In this document: one piece after another, positions 31,996 through 41,300 of the stretch
How the letters are laid out: each line of letters opens with the position of its first letter
Position numbering within the stretch: position 1 is the first letter of the stretch
Assembly (NCBI RefSeq): GCF_021412625.1
Contig: NZ_JAKCFI010000009.1
Coordinates: forward strand, 62,001-126,000
DNA: 64,000 nucleotides
Direction of reading: 5' to 3'
Source of the DNA: Myxococcus stipitatus
GTDB taxonomy: Bacteria > Myxococcota > Myxococcia > Myxococcales > Myxococcaceae
Translations under genes and position numbers: made by a program
The notes under the pieces: generated by a model
Told to the model about the DNA's origin: nothing
The model's input: the letters and a program-made list of their open reading frames with translations, nothing else
Database searches by the model: none

Positions 31996-32453
31996 AGAAG
32001 ACCCAGTCGGAGCTCGAGTCGCGCGTCATCGTGGGCGCGCATGGTGTGGCGGCGGAAGAAGACCACATCGTCATGAGCAAGGTGCTGGCCATCGGCTTCG
32101 GCTCGCTCGCCATCTTCGCCGTGGGAATCGTCTGGGCCTACAGCATCCAGGTGCGGACCATGCACGAGGCCCAGCCGGACGGGCCGCCTCCGCGTCCCGC
32201 GGCCATGGGGCAGTACGAGGTCGGCATCGTCAACCAGCGCCTGTTCGAGCAGGACTGGCACGCCGAGGAGAAGATTGGCGGCCAGCAGCAGACGCTGGGT
32301 GCGGGTTGGGGTGACCAGCCGGGTGTGAAGGCGCACCCGACGCTGGACCAGGCCATGGAGTCCGTCATCGCCAAGTCCAAGGCGCAGGCGCCCCAGACTC
32401 CTGCTTCTGCCCCCCAGCAGGCGCCGGAACCCACCCCGGCGCCGCAGCAGTAG
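31992..32453 (+). CDS. Small single-pass membrane protein within the act-cox operon
   Basis: 153 residues. One membrane helix (~28-50, MSKVLAIGFGSLAIFAVGIVWAY segment) with the N-terminus inside, then a polar periplasmic part and a Gln/Pro/Ala-rich disordered tail. Position and topology suggest an accessory subunit or assembly factor linking complex III and the oxidase (an ActG/ActH-like role has been named for small subunits elsewhere). I cannot assign a subunit letter. It overlaps actF by ATGA; the SCO1 gene begins 35 bases later. Confidence 0.8.
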
Positions 32454-32488
32454 CTTTGGCGCGAAGTCTCGCGTAAGAGCCGCCTGCC

Positions 32489-33370
32489 ATGATGTCCCCT
32501 TTCTCCCACACCTCCCCGCACGCACGCCGTACGGGGATGCTCGTCGCGGCGGCGCTGGTCCTGGCCGTCGCGGTGCCGGCCTCGGCGCTGCCGGGTGGCG
32601 GCAAGACGCCGCGCTCCATCGTCGAGGCGCAGCAGGACACGCCGCCCCAGCTCAAGGGCGTGGACGTGGAGGAGCACCTGGGGGACATCGTCCCCTCGGA
32701 GGCGGTCTTCACGGACGCGCACGGTGAGCAGGTGAAGCTGGGCTCGGTGCTGTCCAAGACGCGCCCCACCCTGCTGACGCTCGTGTATTACAACTGCCCC
32801 ATGCTCTGTAACCTGGTGCTCAACGCCCAGGTGAAGTCGATGCGCGAGCTGGGCCTGGAGCTGGGCAAGGACTACGAGGCCCTGACCATCAGCGTGGACC
32901 CCGAGGACACCCCGGCGATGAGCAACGAGCGCCGGCGCAAGCACCTCCAGTCCATGGGCAAGCCGGAGAGCGCGCCCTGGCACTTCCTCACCGGGACGGA
33001 GGCGGAGATCCGCCGCGTCGCGGACGCGGTGGGGTTCAAGTACACCTACGACGCGAGCACCCGGCAGTACGCCCACCCCGCGGTGGTGATGGTGCTCACG
33101 CCCGAGGGGAGCATCTCCCGGTACCTCTACGGGACGGACTTCCCCGCCAAGGACATGAAGCTGGCGTTGCTGGAGGCGGCCGGTGGCCGCGTGGGCACCA
33201 GCTTCGACCGCGTCGTGATGTCCTGCTTCAAGTATGACACCGCCACCCGGCGGTATGGCTTCTACATCTTCGGGTTCATCCGCCTGGGCGCACTGGCCGT
33301 CTTCTTCGCCCTGGCGACGATGCTGATCTACTTCTGGAGGCGCGAGCTGAAGAAAGGCGCGGCGGCATGA
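32489..33370 (+). CDS. SCO1/SenC-type copper chaperone
   Basis: 293 residues. Signal peptide (~1-33), thioredoxin-like domain with the copper-binding CPMLC (CxxxC) motif and a later histidine in QYAHPAVVMV, then a C-terminal membrane anchor (~262-282). SCO proteins load copper into the CuA centre of oxidase subunit II, and the next gene, coxB, has that centre. It overlaps coxB by ATGA. Confidence 0.92.
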   Translation: MMSPFSHTSPHARRTGMLVAAALVLAVAVPASALPGGGKTPRSIVEAQQDTPPQLKGVDVEEHLGDIVPSEAVFTDAHGEQVKLGSVLSKTRPTLLTLVYYNCPMLCNLVLNAQVKSMRELGLELGKDYEALTISVDPEDTPAMSNERRRKHLQSMGKPESAPWHFLTGTEAEIRRVADAVGFKYTYDASTRQYAHPAVVMVLTPEGSISRYLYGTDFPAKDMKLALLEAAGGRVGTSFDRVVMSCFKYDTATRRYGFYIFGFIRLGALAVFFALATMLIYFWRRELKKGAAA

Positions 33371-34413
33371 GCGAGTTCCTCAACAACCTTCTGTTCCTCC
33401 CGGAGAGCGCGTCCACGTTCGCGGAACGGGTCGACTTCCTGCACCACTTCGTCGTGGGTACGACGATGGTCATGTCGACCGCCGTCGGCCTCGCGGCGCT
33501 GTTCATGTTCTTCCGGTACCGCCGGCGGGTGCCGGCGCAGACGACGGAGTACGTCGTCCCCACGCTGGCGACGGAGTTCATCTTCGTCTCCGTGCCGCTG
33601 GTGTTCTTCCTGGCCTGGTTCGGCATCGGCTTCCGGGACTTCACCTGGGTCACCACGCCGCCCAAGGACGCGATGGACGTCTACGTCATGGGCAAGCAGT
33701 GGATGTGGAAGTTCTCCTACCCGGAGGGCCCCAACGGCGTGAACGTGCTGCACGTGCCGGCCAACCGCCCGGTGCGCCTGCTCATCACCTCGCGTGACGT
33801 GCTGCACTCGTTCTACGTCCCGTCCTTCCGCATCAAGATGGACGCGCTGCCGGGTCGCTATACGCAGATCTGGTTCGAGGCGACCAAGCCCGGCACGTAC
33901 CAGGTGCTCTGCACCGAGTACTGCGGCCTGTCGCACTCGAAGATGCTCGCCGAGGTCGTCGTGCTCCCGGAAGAGGAGTACGACAACTGGATCAAGGACC
34001 AGCGCCGCGGCCGCCTGCAGGACCGCCAGGACGCGCTGGCGGACACCTCGCTGGTGCCGCCGGTGGCGCGCATGGTGGAGCAGGGCCAGGTGCTGGCCGG
34101 CACCCAGGGCTGCCTCAAGTGCCACTCGGTGGACGGCTCGCAGCACATCGGCCCCACCTTCCTGGGCATGTACGACCGCATGGAGAAGCTGGACGACGGC
34201 CAGAGCATCCGCGTGGACGAGGCCTACATCACCCAGTCGATGATGGACCCGGGCGCCCACCTCGTGTCGGGCTACCAGAACGTGATGCCGACCTACCAGG
34301 GCAAGCTGCAGGGCCCGGAGACGGCCGCCATCGTCGAGTACATCAAGTCGCTTCGCACTCCGAACGTCCGCGAGGGCGCCTCCGAGGGACCCGCCTATGA
34401 CCCCATCCAGTAG
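33367..34413 (+). CDS. coxB: Cytochrome c oxidase subunit II with fused heme c domain (caa3 type)
   Basis: 348 residues. Two N-terminal membrane helices, then the cupredoxin CuA domain with CTEYCGLSHSKM (Cys, Cys, His, Met ligands), then a C-terminal cytochrome c domain with CLKCH (~residue 253) and a probable Met ligand in YQNVMPTYQG. The fused heme c makes it caa3 type: electrons can come straight from ActE/ActA. Its 3' end overlaps coxA by 17 bases. Confidence 0.96.
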   Translation: MSEFLNNLLFLPESASTFAERVDFLHHFVVGTTMVMSTAVGLAALFMFFRYRRRVPAQTTEYVVPTLATEFIFVSVPLVFFLAWFGIGFRDFTWVTTPPKDAMDVYVMGKQWMWKFSYPEGPNGVNVLHVPANRPVRLLITSRDVLHSFYVPSFRIKMDALPGRYTQIWFEATKPGTYQVLCTEYCGLSHSKMLAEVVVLPEEEYDNWIKDQRRGRLQDRQDALADTSLVPPVARMVEQGQVLAGTQGCLKCHSVDGSQHIGPTFLGMYDRMEKLDDGQSIRVDEAYITQSMMDPGAHLVSGYQNVMPTYQGKLQGPETAAIVEYIKSLRTPNVREGASEGPAYDPIQ

Positions 34414-36064
34414 CATCGACACGGCGGGGGCCGCCCCGCACGACGAGCACCACGACCACCACCCGAGCTATCTGGTGGATGGCACCACCATCAAGTCGTG
34501 GATCTTGACGGTGGACCACAAGCGCATCGGCCTGATGTTCTTGTTCTTCGTCCTGCTCTTCTTCTTGGTGGGCGGCATCTTCGCGCTGCTCATCCGGCTG
34601 GAGCTGCTGACGCCGGGCCCGACCATCATGGACGCGATGACGTACAACCGTACGTTCACGCTCCATGGCCTGGTGATGATCTTCCTGTTCATGATTCCGG
34701 CGATTCCGGCCGTCTTCGGCAACTTCATGTTGCCGCTGATGCTGGGCGCCAAGGACGTGGCCTTCCCCCGGCTGAACCTCGCCTCGCTCTACATCTACCT
34801 GACGGGCGCGGTGTTCATGCTGTGGGGCATGCTCAACGGCGGCCTGGACACCGGCTGGACATTCTACACGCCGTACAGCACGCACACGACGACCACGGTG
34901 GCGCCGGTGATGTTCGGCGCGTTCATCATCGGGTTCAGCTCCATCGCCACGGGCATCAACTTCATCGTCACGTGCCACACGATGCGCGCCCCCGGCATCA
35001 CCTGGTTCAAGATGCCCCTGTTCGTGTGGGCCATCTACGCGACCAGCTGCATCCAGGTGCTCGCCACGCCGGTCATCGGTCTGCTCACCGTGCTGGTCGC
35101 GGTGGAGAACCTGTTCAGCTTCGGCATGTTCGACCCGGCGCGCGGCGGCGACCCGGTGCTCTTCCAGCACCTGTTCTGGTTCTACAGCCACCCGGCCGTG
35201 TACATCATGGTGCTGCCCGCCTTCGGCGTGATGAGCGAGATCGTCAGCACGTACAGCCGCAAGAACATCTTCGGCTACCGCGCGGTGGCGTACTCCAGCC
35301 TCGGCATCGCCTTCGTCGGCTTCTTCGCCTGGGGCCACCACATGTTCGTGTCCGGTCAGTCGACCTTCGACGCGGGCGTGTTCGGCGTGCTCACCATGCT
35401 GGTGGGCGTGTTCACCGCCATCAAGGTCTTCAACTGGGTGGGCACCGTCTACAAGGGCGCCGTCGACTTCAAGACGCCGTTCGCCTACTTCTGCGGCTTC
35501 CTGTTCTTCACCGTGTTCGGTGGCATGACGGGCATCGCGCTGGGCACGGTGTCGCTGGACGTGGCGTGGCACGACACCTACTTCGTGGTGGCGCACTTCC
35601 ACTTCATCATGGTGGGCGCGACCATCATGGCGTTCCTGGCCGCCCTGCACTACTGGTTCCCCAAGATGTTCGGGCGCACCTACCACGAGGGTTGGGGTCT
35701 GGTGTCCGCGGCCCTCATCATCCTGGGCTTCAACGCCACGTTCATCCCCCAGTTCCTCCTGGGCAACAACGGCATGCCGCGCCGGTACTATGACTACCCG
35801 GAGCGGTTCCAGGCGCTGAACGTCGCCTCCACCGCCGGCGCGACGCTCCTGGCGTTCGGCTTCATCATCATCGCCATGTACCTGACGTACTCGCTGGTGT
35901 ACGGCAAGGTCGCTGGGAAGAACCCCTGGCGCAGCAAGGGCTACGAGTGGCTGAGCGAGTCTCCTCCGCCCACCCACAACTTCGTGGGCCCGCAGCCGAC
36001 GTTCCCCGAGGAGCCCCACTTCTACGTCGACCCGAAGAAGGCCGAGGTCCCCGATGCAGTCTAG
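34397..36064 (+). CDS. coxA: Cytochrome c oxidase subunit I, A2-type heme-copper oxidase
   Basis: 555 residues, about 12 membrane helices. Heme and CuB ligands: LHGLVMIF, the HPAVYI histidine, WGHHMF and YFVVAHFHFIM. The usual glutamate of HPEVY is absent: the sequence is FYSHPAVYIMVLPAFG, the YSHPxV signature of A2 proton-pumping oxidases such as that of Rhodothermus marinus. The N-terminus is His-rich (DEHHDHHP) before the first helix. Overlaps coxB and coxC. Confidence 0.97.
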   Translation: MTPSSSIDTAGAAPHDEHHDHHPSYLVDGTTIKSWILTVDHKRIGLMFLFFVLLFFLVGGIFALLIRLELLTPGPTIMDAMTYNRTFTLHGLVMIFLFMIPAIPAVFGNFMLPLMLGAKDVAFPRLNLASLYIYLTGAVFMLWGMLNGGLDTGWTFYTPYSTHTTTTVAPVMFGAFIIGFSSIATGINFIVTCHTMRAPGITWFKMPLFVWAIYATSCIQVLATPVIGLLTVLVAVENLFSFGMFDPARGGDPVLFQHLFWFYSHPAVYIMVLPAFGVMSEIVSTYSRKNIFGYRAVAYSSLGIAFVGFFAWGHHMFVSGQSTFDAGVFGVLTMLVGVFTAIKVFNWVGTVYKGAVDFKTPFAYFCGFLFFTVFGGMTGIALGTVSLDVAWHDTYFVVAHFHFIMVGATIMAFLAALHYWFPKMFGRTYHEGWGLVSAALIILGFNATFIPQFLLGNNGMPRRYYDYPERFQALNVASTAGATLLAFGFIIIAMYLTYSLVYGKVAGKNPWRSKGYEWLSESPPPTHNFVGPQPTFPEEPHFYVDPKKAEVPDAV

Positions 36065-36719
36065 CGCTCACACCGCCGACGGCGCGGCGAACCTGCCGCG
36101 CCTGGCCGGCCATTTCGCCTCGCTCGAGGTGCAGAACCACGCCGCCCGCCTGGGCATGTGGCTGTTCCTCGCCACCGAAATCCTGCTCTTCGCGGGCCTG
36201 TTCGTCTGCTACGGCTGCTACCGCTTCCTCTATCCGGAGGCGTGGGCGGCGGGCAGCCGCAGCCTGGACCTGACGATGGGCACGGTGAACACCGTCGTCC
36301 TCATCACGTCCTCGCTGACCGCGGCGCTCGCGGTGCACTACGCGAAGGCGGGCGAGAACAAGAAGGTGGGCGTGATGTTCGTGCTCACCCTCCTGATGGC
36401 GGTGGGCTTCCTCGTCATCAAGTACTTCGAGTACGCGCACAAGTTCCACATCGGGACCCTGCCCGGCCGGTACTACCACTACGAGGGCATCCAGGTTACG
36501 GGCATCCCGCTGTACTTCACGGTCTACTTCTGCTCGACGGCGCTCCACGCGTTCCACGTCATCATCGGCATGGCGGTCCTGTCCGTGGCGATGGTGCGTG
36601 CGTTCCGCAAGAAGGACTTCGGCCCCAACAACTACACCATGGTCGAGCTGGGCAGCATGTACTGGCACCTCGTCGACCTGGTGTGGATCTTCCTTTTCCC
36701 GATGCTGTACCTGGTCTGA
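36054..36719 (+). CDS. coxC: Cytochrome c oxidase subunit III
   Basis: 221 residues with five membrane helices (about 36-58, 78-98, 105-130, 150-178 and 202-221), the short form of subunit III. LGMWLFLATEILLFAGLF at the first helix and HAFHVIIGMAVL near the end are typical. It overlaps coxA by 11 bases. Confidence 0.95.
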   Translation: MQSSAHTADGAANLPRLAGHFASLEVQNHAARLGMWLFLATEILLFAGLFVCYGCYRFLYPEAWAAGSRSLDLTMGTVNTVVLITSSLTAALAVHYAKAGENKKVGVMFVLTLLMAVGFLVIKYFEYAHKFHIGTLPGRYYHYEGIQVTGIPLYFTVYFCSTALHAFHVIIGMAVLSVAMVRAFRKKDFGPNNYTMVELGSMYWHLVDLVWIFLFPMLYLV

Positions 36720-36732
36720 GGGCGACACCACC

Positions 36733-37188
36733 ATGGCCATCGCCAACGAATCCCATCAGGAAGAGCAGAACATGGAAGCGCACCACGGCGCGGGCCGCTA
36801 CTGGCTCATCTGGGGTGTGCTGCTCGTGCTGACCATCGTCACCGTCGTCACGGGCCGCATGCACCTGCCGAGCTTCGGCCTGCTGCTGGCGCTCGTCATC
36901 GCCACGGTGAAGGGCACGCTGGTGACGCTGTACTTCATGCACCTGGCGGAGCACCGGGGCGCCAACCGACTGGTGTTCGGCGTCTCCATCCTCTTCGTGG
37001 TGCTGATGCTCGTCATCCCCATGGCGGACCTGGGCACGCGCTTCCGCGCCGCCAACCCGCCGGGTTCGCAGTACAGCGACCTGCAGCCGGCCGACATCGG
37101 CACCGGCACGCAGCGCGGGCGCTTCGGAGGCGGCCTCAAGCCGCACGAGGCGAAGGGCACGCCGGAGACTCCGGCCCCGCACCACTGA
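36733..37188 (+). CDS. coxD: Cytochrome c oxidase subunit IV-like protein
   Basis: 151 residues. Three hydrophobic helices (about 26-44, 48-68 and 80-98) and a cytosolic Pro/Gly-rich tail. The pattern YWLIWGVLLVLTIVTV plus VKGTLVTLYFMHL is typical of bacterial subunit IV (COX4_pro). Last gene of the 12.8 kb act-cox operon. ATG 36733 is chosen; the frame is open upstream inside coxC. Confidence 0.9.
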   Translation: MAIANESHQEEQNMEAHHGAGRYWLIWGVLLVLTIVTVVTGRMHLPSFGLLLALVIATVKGTLVTLYFMHLAEHRGANRLVFGVSILFVVLMLVIPMADLGTRFRAANPPGSQYSDLQPADIGTGTQRGRFGGGLKPHEAKGTPETPAPHH

Positions 37189-37194
37189 TTCGGA

Positions 37195-37214
37195 GGAGGG
37201 CCTCTGAGCCCTCC
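37195..37214 (+). terminator. First hairpin after coxD
   Basis: 7-bp perfect stem with a 6-base loop, 7 bases after the coxD stop. Confidence 0.5.
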
Positions 37215-37229
37215 CCCCTGCTTCATCCG

Positions 37230-37268
37230 CGCGGCGCCAGGGAGCCTCCCCGGCGCCGCGTCGCTTTT
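37230..37268 (+). terminator. Intrinsic terminator of the act-cox operon
   Basis: 9-bp perfect stem (37230-37238/37252-37260) followed within 4 bases by TTTT: the clearest intrinsic terminator in the window. The same stem may also serve the convergent gene at 37274. Confidence 0.75.
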
Positions 37269-37273
37269 GCGGG

Positions 37274-38269
37274 CTACAGCGCGACCTCGAGGTTGAACGC
37301 CAGCGCGGTGTCCGTGGGCACCTTGCCCTCGGGCGGGACGCTGTCGTACTTCACCAGGAAGCTGATGCCCAGCGACAGGGCCTCCGTCAGCTTCACCGCG
37401 AGCTGCGTCTGGCTGTTCACCAGCACGCGCGAGTCACTGATGACGCTCAGGAGCACCTCCGCGTCCTCCTTGAAGAGCACGTCCTTGGTGACGCCGTAGC
37501 GGAAGGCCACGCCGAAGCGAGGGCCCCCCAGGTCCACGTCGGGCAGGTTCAGCCGCGAGGGGAAGTACTGGAAGCGCGTCTCGCGCGCGTAGCGGAAGGC
37601 GGCGTCGGTGCGCAGGTAGGACTCGCGCTCGTCCTTCTTCTTCTCGTCCCACCACAGCACGCCCAGACCGCCCTCACCGCTGGTCCGCGACTCCACGCTC
37701 TTCACGTGGTCCGTCTCCGCGCCGGCCAGCAGGTAGCCGCTGAGCATCTTCGTGAAGCGCCTGTCACCGCGCAGCTCCAGGCCCGCGTTGAGGGCCACCA
37801 GCTGCGACTCCTGCTCCTCGCCCTCCACCTCTGGCGGACGGCTGCGGCCATAGTTGCCGTAGGCCTTCACGGAGTAGATCCAATGCTCCGTCGTGCGCTG
37901 GGCGCTGGCCAGGCCGCTGAAGGTGAGCGTGGAGGCGTTACCCGTCAGCGAGATGAAGCCCAGGCCGATGGTGACGTCCCACTCGCCTGACTTCTTCGCG
38001 GGCGCGGGCGCGGCGGCCTCGGGCGCGCCGGCCTCGGGCGCGGTCCCGGCCGCGACGTTGGCGGCGCGCTCGGCGGCCTCTGCGGCCCGGGCGCTGGCCT
38101 CCGCGGCGCGTTCGGCGGCGGCGGCGGCGCGCTCGGCGGCGGCGGCGGCGCGCTCCTCGGCGGACGCCGGGGTGGTGGCCGCGGGCGCGGGCGCGTCCTG
38201 GGGAGACGGGGTGGGCGCAGGCGTCTGGGCCTGCAGACTGGTTGCAATCAAGAGCGCGGCGGAAAGCAT
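37274..38269 (-). CDS. DUF481-like outer-membrane protein with Ala/Glu/Arg coiled-coil segment
   Basis: 331 residues from ATG 38269, preceded by GGAG at a spacing of about 5. Signal peptide ~1-15. A Pro/Ala linker is followed by a heptad-like helix of repeated AERAAAA units (~35-75), then an alternating-residue beta-barrel domain starting WDVTIGLGFISLTGNASTL, as in DUF481 proteins. Probably a 10- to 12-strand outer-membrane barrel with a periplasmic coiled-coil. Function unknown. Confidence 0.75.
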   Translation of the reverse strand: MLSAALLIATSLQAQTPAPTPSPQDAPAPAATTPASAEERAAAAAERAAAAAERAAEASARAAEAAERAANVAAGTAPEAGAPEAAAPAPAKKSGEWDVTIGLGFISLTGNASTLTFSGLASAQRTTEHWIYSVKAYGNYGRSRPPEVEGEEQESQLVALNAGLELRGDRRFTKMLSGYLLAGAETDHVKSVESRTSGEGGLGVLWWDEKKKDERESYLRTDAAFRYARETRFQYFPSRLNLPDVDLGGPRFGVAFRYGVTKDVLFKEDAEVLLSVISDSRVLVNSQTQLAVKLTEALSLGISFLVKYDSVPPEGKVPTDTALAFNLEVAL

Positions 38270-38444
38270 CGAATCTCCAAGGCTGCGGCGTCGGCGGACA
38301 TGGTCCCGTGTCGAAGGGCCTCGAGCCCCCCTGGGGCCAACGCGGCCTCCTTCCTGCTCCAAACACGTCGCGTGCGGCAATGGTTGATTGGTGGACTGTG
38401 CTTAATTCCCGGGAGGGGCAAGGAGCACCCAGGAGGCCCGCACC

Positions 38445-39110
38445 ATGAGAATTCCGCGTCTGGCGCTGCTGTGTGCCGCGCTGTTGCCGTCGCTGGCGTG
38501 GGCCCAGCGGGTCGACGTGCCGGTGGACGTGGGCGTGGGGCCGGCGGCCTTCCTCTTCTTCGGCCCCGTGTTCGAGGACCAGCCCCTGCACACCGGGCTG
38601 AAGCTCTCCGTCGAGGCGGTGCTGGACAAGGAGTGGTTGCGCAAGAACGCGCGCGCCATCCCCACGCGCTACCGGAAGTACGCGCGCTCGTTGGACGAGG
38701 TGCGCATCTCCCCCTCCCTCCTCATCCCCGACGCGCTCATCCTCTCCCCCAAGCTGCGCGACACCGGCATGTACGGCGCCACGTGGAAGCCGCTCGCGCT
38801 GACGCTGCCCCTGTCCTCGGGCGACGCGCGGCTCGCCGTGGGCACGGGGCTGCTGCTGACGTACGCCTACCTGCACTCGGACACGCTGCCCGCCACGCAC
38901 CTGCTGCGGCCGGGCGCGGAGCTGGGACTGGAGCTGGAGGTCGCCCTCTCCAGGACGGTCCTGGTGAGCCTGGGCTGGGAGTCCGCGCTCTACATCCCCC
39001 AGGAGCTGGGCGGGCTGGGCCTGCCGGACCGGCTGCGCGACGGCATCTTCCACGTCGGGCAGGCGTACCTGCAGTTGCACGTGCGCTTCCCCTACACCAC
39101 GCGGCTGTGA
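38445..39110 (+). CDS. Secreted outer-membrane-like protein, unknown
   Basis: 221 residues. Clear signal peptide ending LAWAQ (~20). The mature protein is rich in amphipathic beta strands and ends with an aromatic-poor TRL, so the barrel assignment is tentative. No family recognised. A separate gene; the acetyltransferase starts 61 bases downstream. Confidence 0.65.
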   Translation: MRIPRLALLCAALLPSLAWAQRVDVPVDVGVGPAAFLFFGPVFEDQPLHTGLKLSVEAVLDKEWLRKNARAIPTRYRKYARSLDEVRISPSLLIPDALILSPKLRDTGMYGATWKPLALTLPLSSGDARLAVGTGLLLTYAYLHSDTLPATHLLRPGAELGLELEVALSRTVLVSLGWESALYIPQELGGLGLPDRLRDGIFHVGQAYLQLHVRFPYTTRL

Positions 39111-39171
39111 GCCCCCGTCGACGCGCCGCGCGGTTGTCGACCGCGGAGGGCGATGGGATACCTGGGTGCAC

Positions 39172-40125
39172 ATGGAACTGGTTCTCGCCACCGACGCACA
39201 GAAGGCCGAACGGGATCGCGTCACCCACGCCGCCTGGGGCTCGCCGCTCACCGTGGAGCAATTCCAGCAACGCGAAGCGAGGCTGCGCGCCCATCCCTGG
39301 TGCCGCGAGGGCATGCGCACCTGGCTGCTCATGGACGGCGGACGGGTGCTGGCCTCGTGCGAGACGCTGGCGATGGACAGCTACCTGCGCGGGCCGGACG
39401 GCGCGCACGTGAAGGGCACCAGCGAGGGCATCGCCAGCGTCTTCACGGAGGAGGCGCTGCGAGGCCACGGGTACGCCACGCGGCTGATGGACCTGGTGGC
39501 CGCGCGAATGGAGGCCGAATCTCCAGCCCCCCACTCCCTCCTCCTCTTCTCCGACGTGGGCGCGCCGCTGTACCGGCGCTCGGGCTACCACGAGGCCCCG
39601 GCGTGGGACTGGCGCCTGCCGGCCGCGGGAGGCCTGTCCACGCACGCCGTGGACGCGCTGCTGTGCGACGGGGACGTCCCCCTCATGCTCGAGCAGATGC
39701 GGCGGCCGGACGTGCCCTTCTTCCTCTGGCCGAGCGCCGCGCAGGTGGACTGGCACCTGGAGCGCGAACGCGCCTACGCCCAGTTGCTGAACCGGCCCCG
39801 GCCGGAGGCCTGCGGCGCGGTGGTGGGGAGCTCCTGCGTGCTGTGGGCGATGATGGCGCGCTACGACGAGCTGGTGGTGCTGCTGATGGACGCCGGGTCG
39901 CTCGAGGACGCCGTCGCGTTGCTGGAGGCGGCGCGCGGGGTGGCGCACCGGGCGGGGCTGTCGAAGGTGGTCATCTGGGAGGAGCCCGGCACGCTGCCCT
40001 GGGTGGCGCGCGTGAGCGGGGCCGTGCGGGTGGCTCGGGACGGAGCGCTGCCCATGCTGCGGCCCCTGCGCCCGGGCCTGCCGCCGGCCACCCGGGTTGA
40101 CTTCCCACGGGCACTCTGGGTTTGA
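39172..40125 (+). CDS. GNAT N-acetyltransferase, LYC1-like
   Basis: 317 residues. The acetyl-CoA motif region is GIASVFTEEALRGHGYATRLMDL (RGHGYA, ~100-105) followed by LFSDVGAPLYRRSGY. This arrangement (ASCET, then GIASVFT, then SDVG.LY.R.GY) resembles fungal lysine N-acetyltransferase LYC1 more than ordinary bacterial GNATs. The C-terminal half has no second obvious acetyl-CoA site. Substrate unknown. ATG 39172 chosen; GTG 39166 would add two residues. Confidence 0.75.
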   Translation: MELVLATDAQKAERDRVTHAAWGSPLTVEQFQQREARLRAHPWCREGMRTWLLMDGGRVLASCETLAMDSYLRGPDGAHVKGTSEGIASVFTEEALRGHGYATRLMDLVAARMEAESPAPHSLLLFSDVGAPLYRRSGYHEAPAWDWRLPAAGGLSTHAVDALLCDGDVPLMLEQMRRPDVPFFLWPSAAQVDWHLERERAYAQLLNRPRPEACGAVVGSSCVLWAMMARYDELVVLLMDAGSLEDAVALLEAARGVAHRAGLSKVVIWEEPGTLPWVARVSGAVRVARDGALPMLRPLRPGLPPATRVDFPRALWV

Positions 40126-40146
40126 CGACGGGAGCGAGGACGGGCC

Positions 40147-41289
40147 ATGACCAAGCGCACGCGCATCATCGAAGGCACCTGGAACTGCACGTCGTGCGAC
40201 ACGCGAGACATCCTCGCCCGTCACAAGCGCTGCCCCACCTGCAACAACCCTCGGGAGCTGACCGGCCAGGAGTCGGAGTTCGACTTCGGCGACGTCGACG
40301 CGGAGAGCGGCAGGTCGCTGCGCGAGGGCGTGACGGACGAGAAGGTGCTGGAGATCGCCGCCGCGGGCGAGGACTGGTTCTGCGCGTACTGCGGCGCGGC
40401 CAACCGGGGAGACACGCCCAAGTGCAAGCACTGCGGAGGCGAGCGCACCCCGGACGCGAAGAAGGCGACGCTCCAGGACCTGGAGCGGGACGAGGCGCGG
40501 CTCCCGCCAGAAGTGCCCGTGAAGCCGCCCCCTCCGAAGCGCCGGCTGGCGACGGCCGTGGTGGTCGCCGTCTTCTTCGGCATCATCGCGTTCGCCGTCT
40601 GGGCCACCCGCACGCGGGAGCTCGAGGGCGAGGTGACGGGGACGTCCTGGGAGCGCGCCGTGGTGCAGGAGCGCTTCGCGCCGGTGACGAAGACGGGCTG
40701 GGAGGATGAGCTCCGCGTCGTCAACACGCGCATGCCCGTCAACGGCGGCGGAGAGGTCGCTGGGGTGGGCAACGTCCGCGACTGCGTGTCGCGGCAGCGC
40801 GGCACGCGCAAGGTGGCGGACGGCACGGAGCGGGTGTGCCGGACGAAGTCGCGGCGGGTGGCCTGCGGCACCGAGGAGAAGTGCCGTCGCAGGGACCGGG
40901 GCAACGGCTTCGCGGAGGAGACCTGCGAGAGCGTGACGAAGTACTGCAGCGAGAGCTACGAGGACTGCCAGAACGAGACGCGCTACCGCAACGAGCCGGT
41001 CTACGCGCGGCAGTGCTCGTATGACACCTACGAGTGGAAGCCGGTGGACCGGCGCGAGGCCCGAGGCCAGGATGACGCGCCCCGCTGGCCGGAACTGGTG
41101 GTGGGCCCGCAGGACCGGCAGCGGCGCGAGGAGAAGTACGCGGTGCGCATCCACTACCAGCGCAAGGGCGACCAGGAGCACGTCCACCAGCCGACGAACG
41201 AGCGTGACTTCCTGTCGTGGAGGAAGGGCCAGGGCGTGAGGCTGACCGTGACGAACATGGGCACGGTGAAGAAGGTCGCGCCGCGCTGA
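40147..41289 (+). CDS. RanBP2-type zinc-finger membrane protein with Cys-rich exterior
   Basis: 380 residues. Two zinc-ribbon/RanBP2-like fingers at the N-terminus: WNCTSCDTRDILARHKRCPTC (~12-32) and WFCAYCGAANRGDTPKCKHC (~78-97). A Pro-rich linker and one membrane helix (~135-157) follow. The remaining ~220 residues are hydrophilic with many regularly spaced cysteines (CVSRQRG, VCRTKSRR, ACGTEEKC, TCESVTKYC, CSESYEDC) likely forming disulfides outside the cytoplasm. A eukaryote-like finger inside and Cys-rich domain outside is an unusual layout. Function unknown. Confidence 0.8.
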   Translation: MTKRTRIIEGTWNCTSCDTRDILARHKRCPTCNNPRELTGQESEFDFGDVDAESGRSLREGVTDEKVLEIAAAGEDWFCAYCGAANRGDTPKCKHCGGERTPDAKKATLQDLERDEARLPPEVPVKPPPPKRRLATAVVVAVFFGIIAFAVWATRTRELEGEVTGTSWERAVVQERFAPVTKTGWEDELRVVNTRMPVNGGGEVAGVGNVRDCVSRQRGTRKVADGTERVCRTKSRRVACGTEEKCRRRDRGNGFAEETCESVTKYCSESYEDCQNETRYRNEPVYARQCSYDTYEWKPVDRREARGQDDAPRWPELVVGPQDRQRREEKYAVRIHYQRKGDQEHVHQPTNERDFLSWRKGQGVRLTVTNMGTVKKVAPR

Positions 41290-41300
41290 ACGGAGACGAG

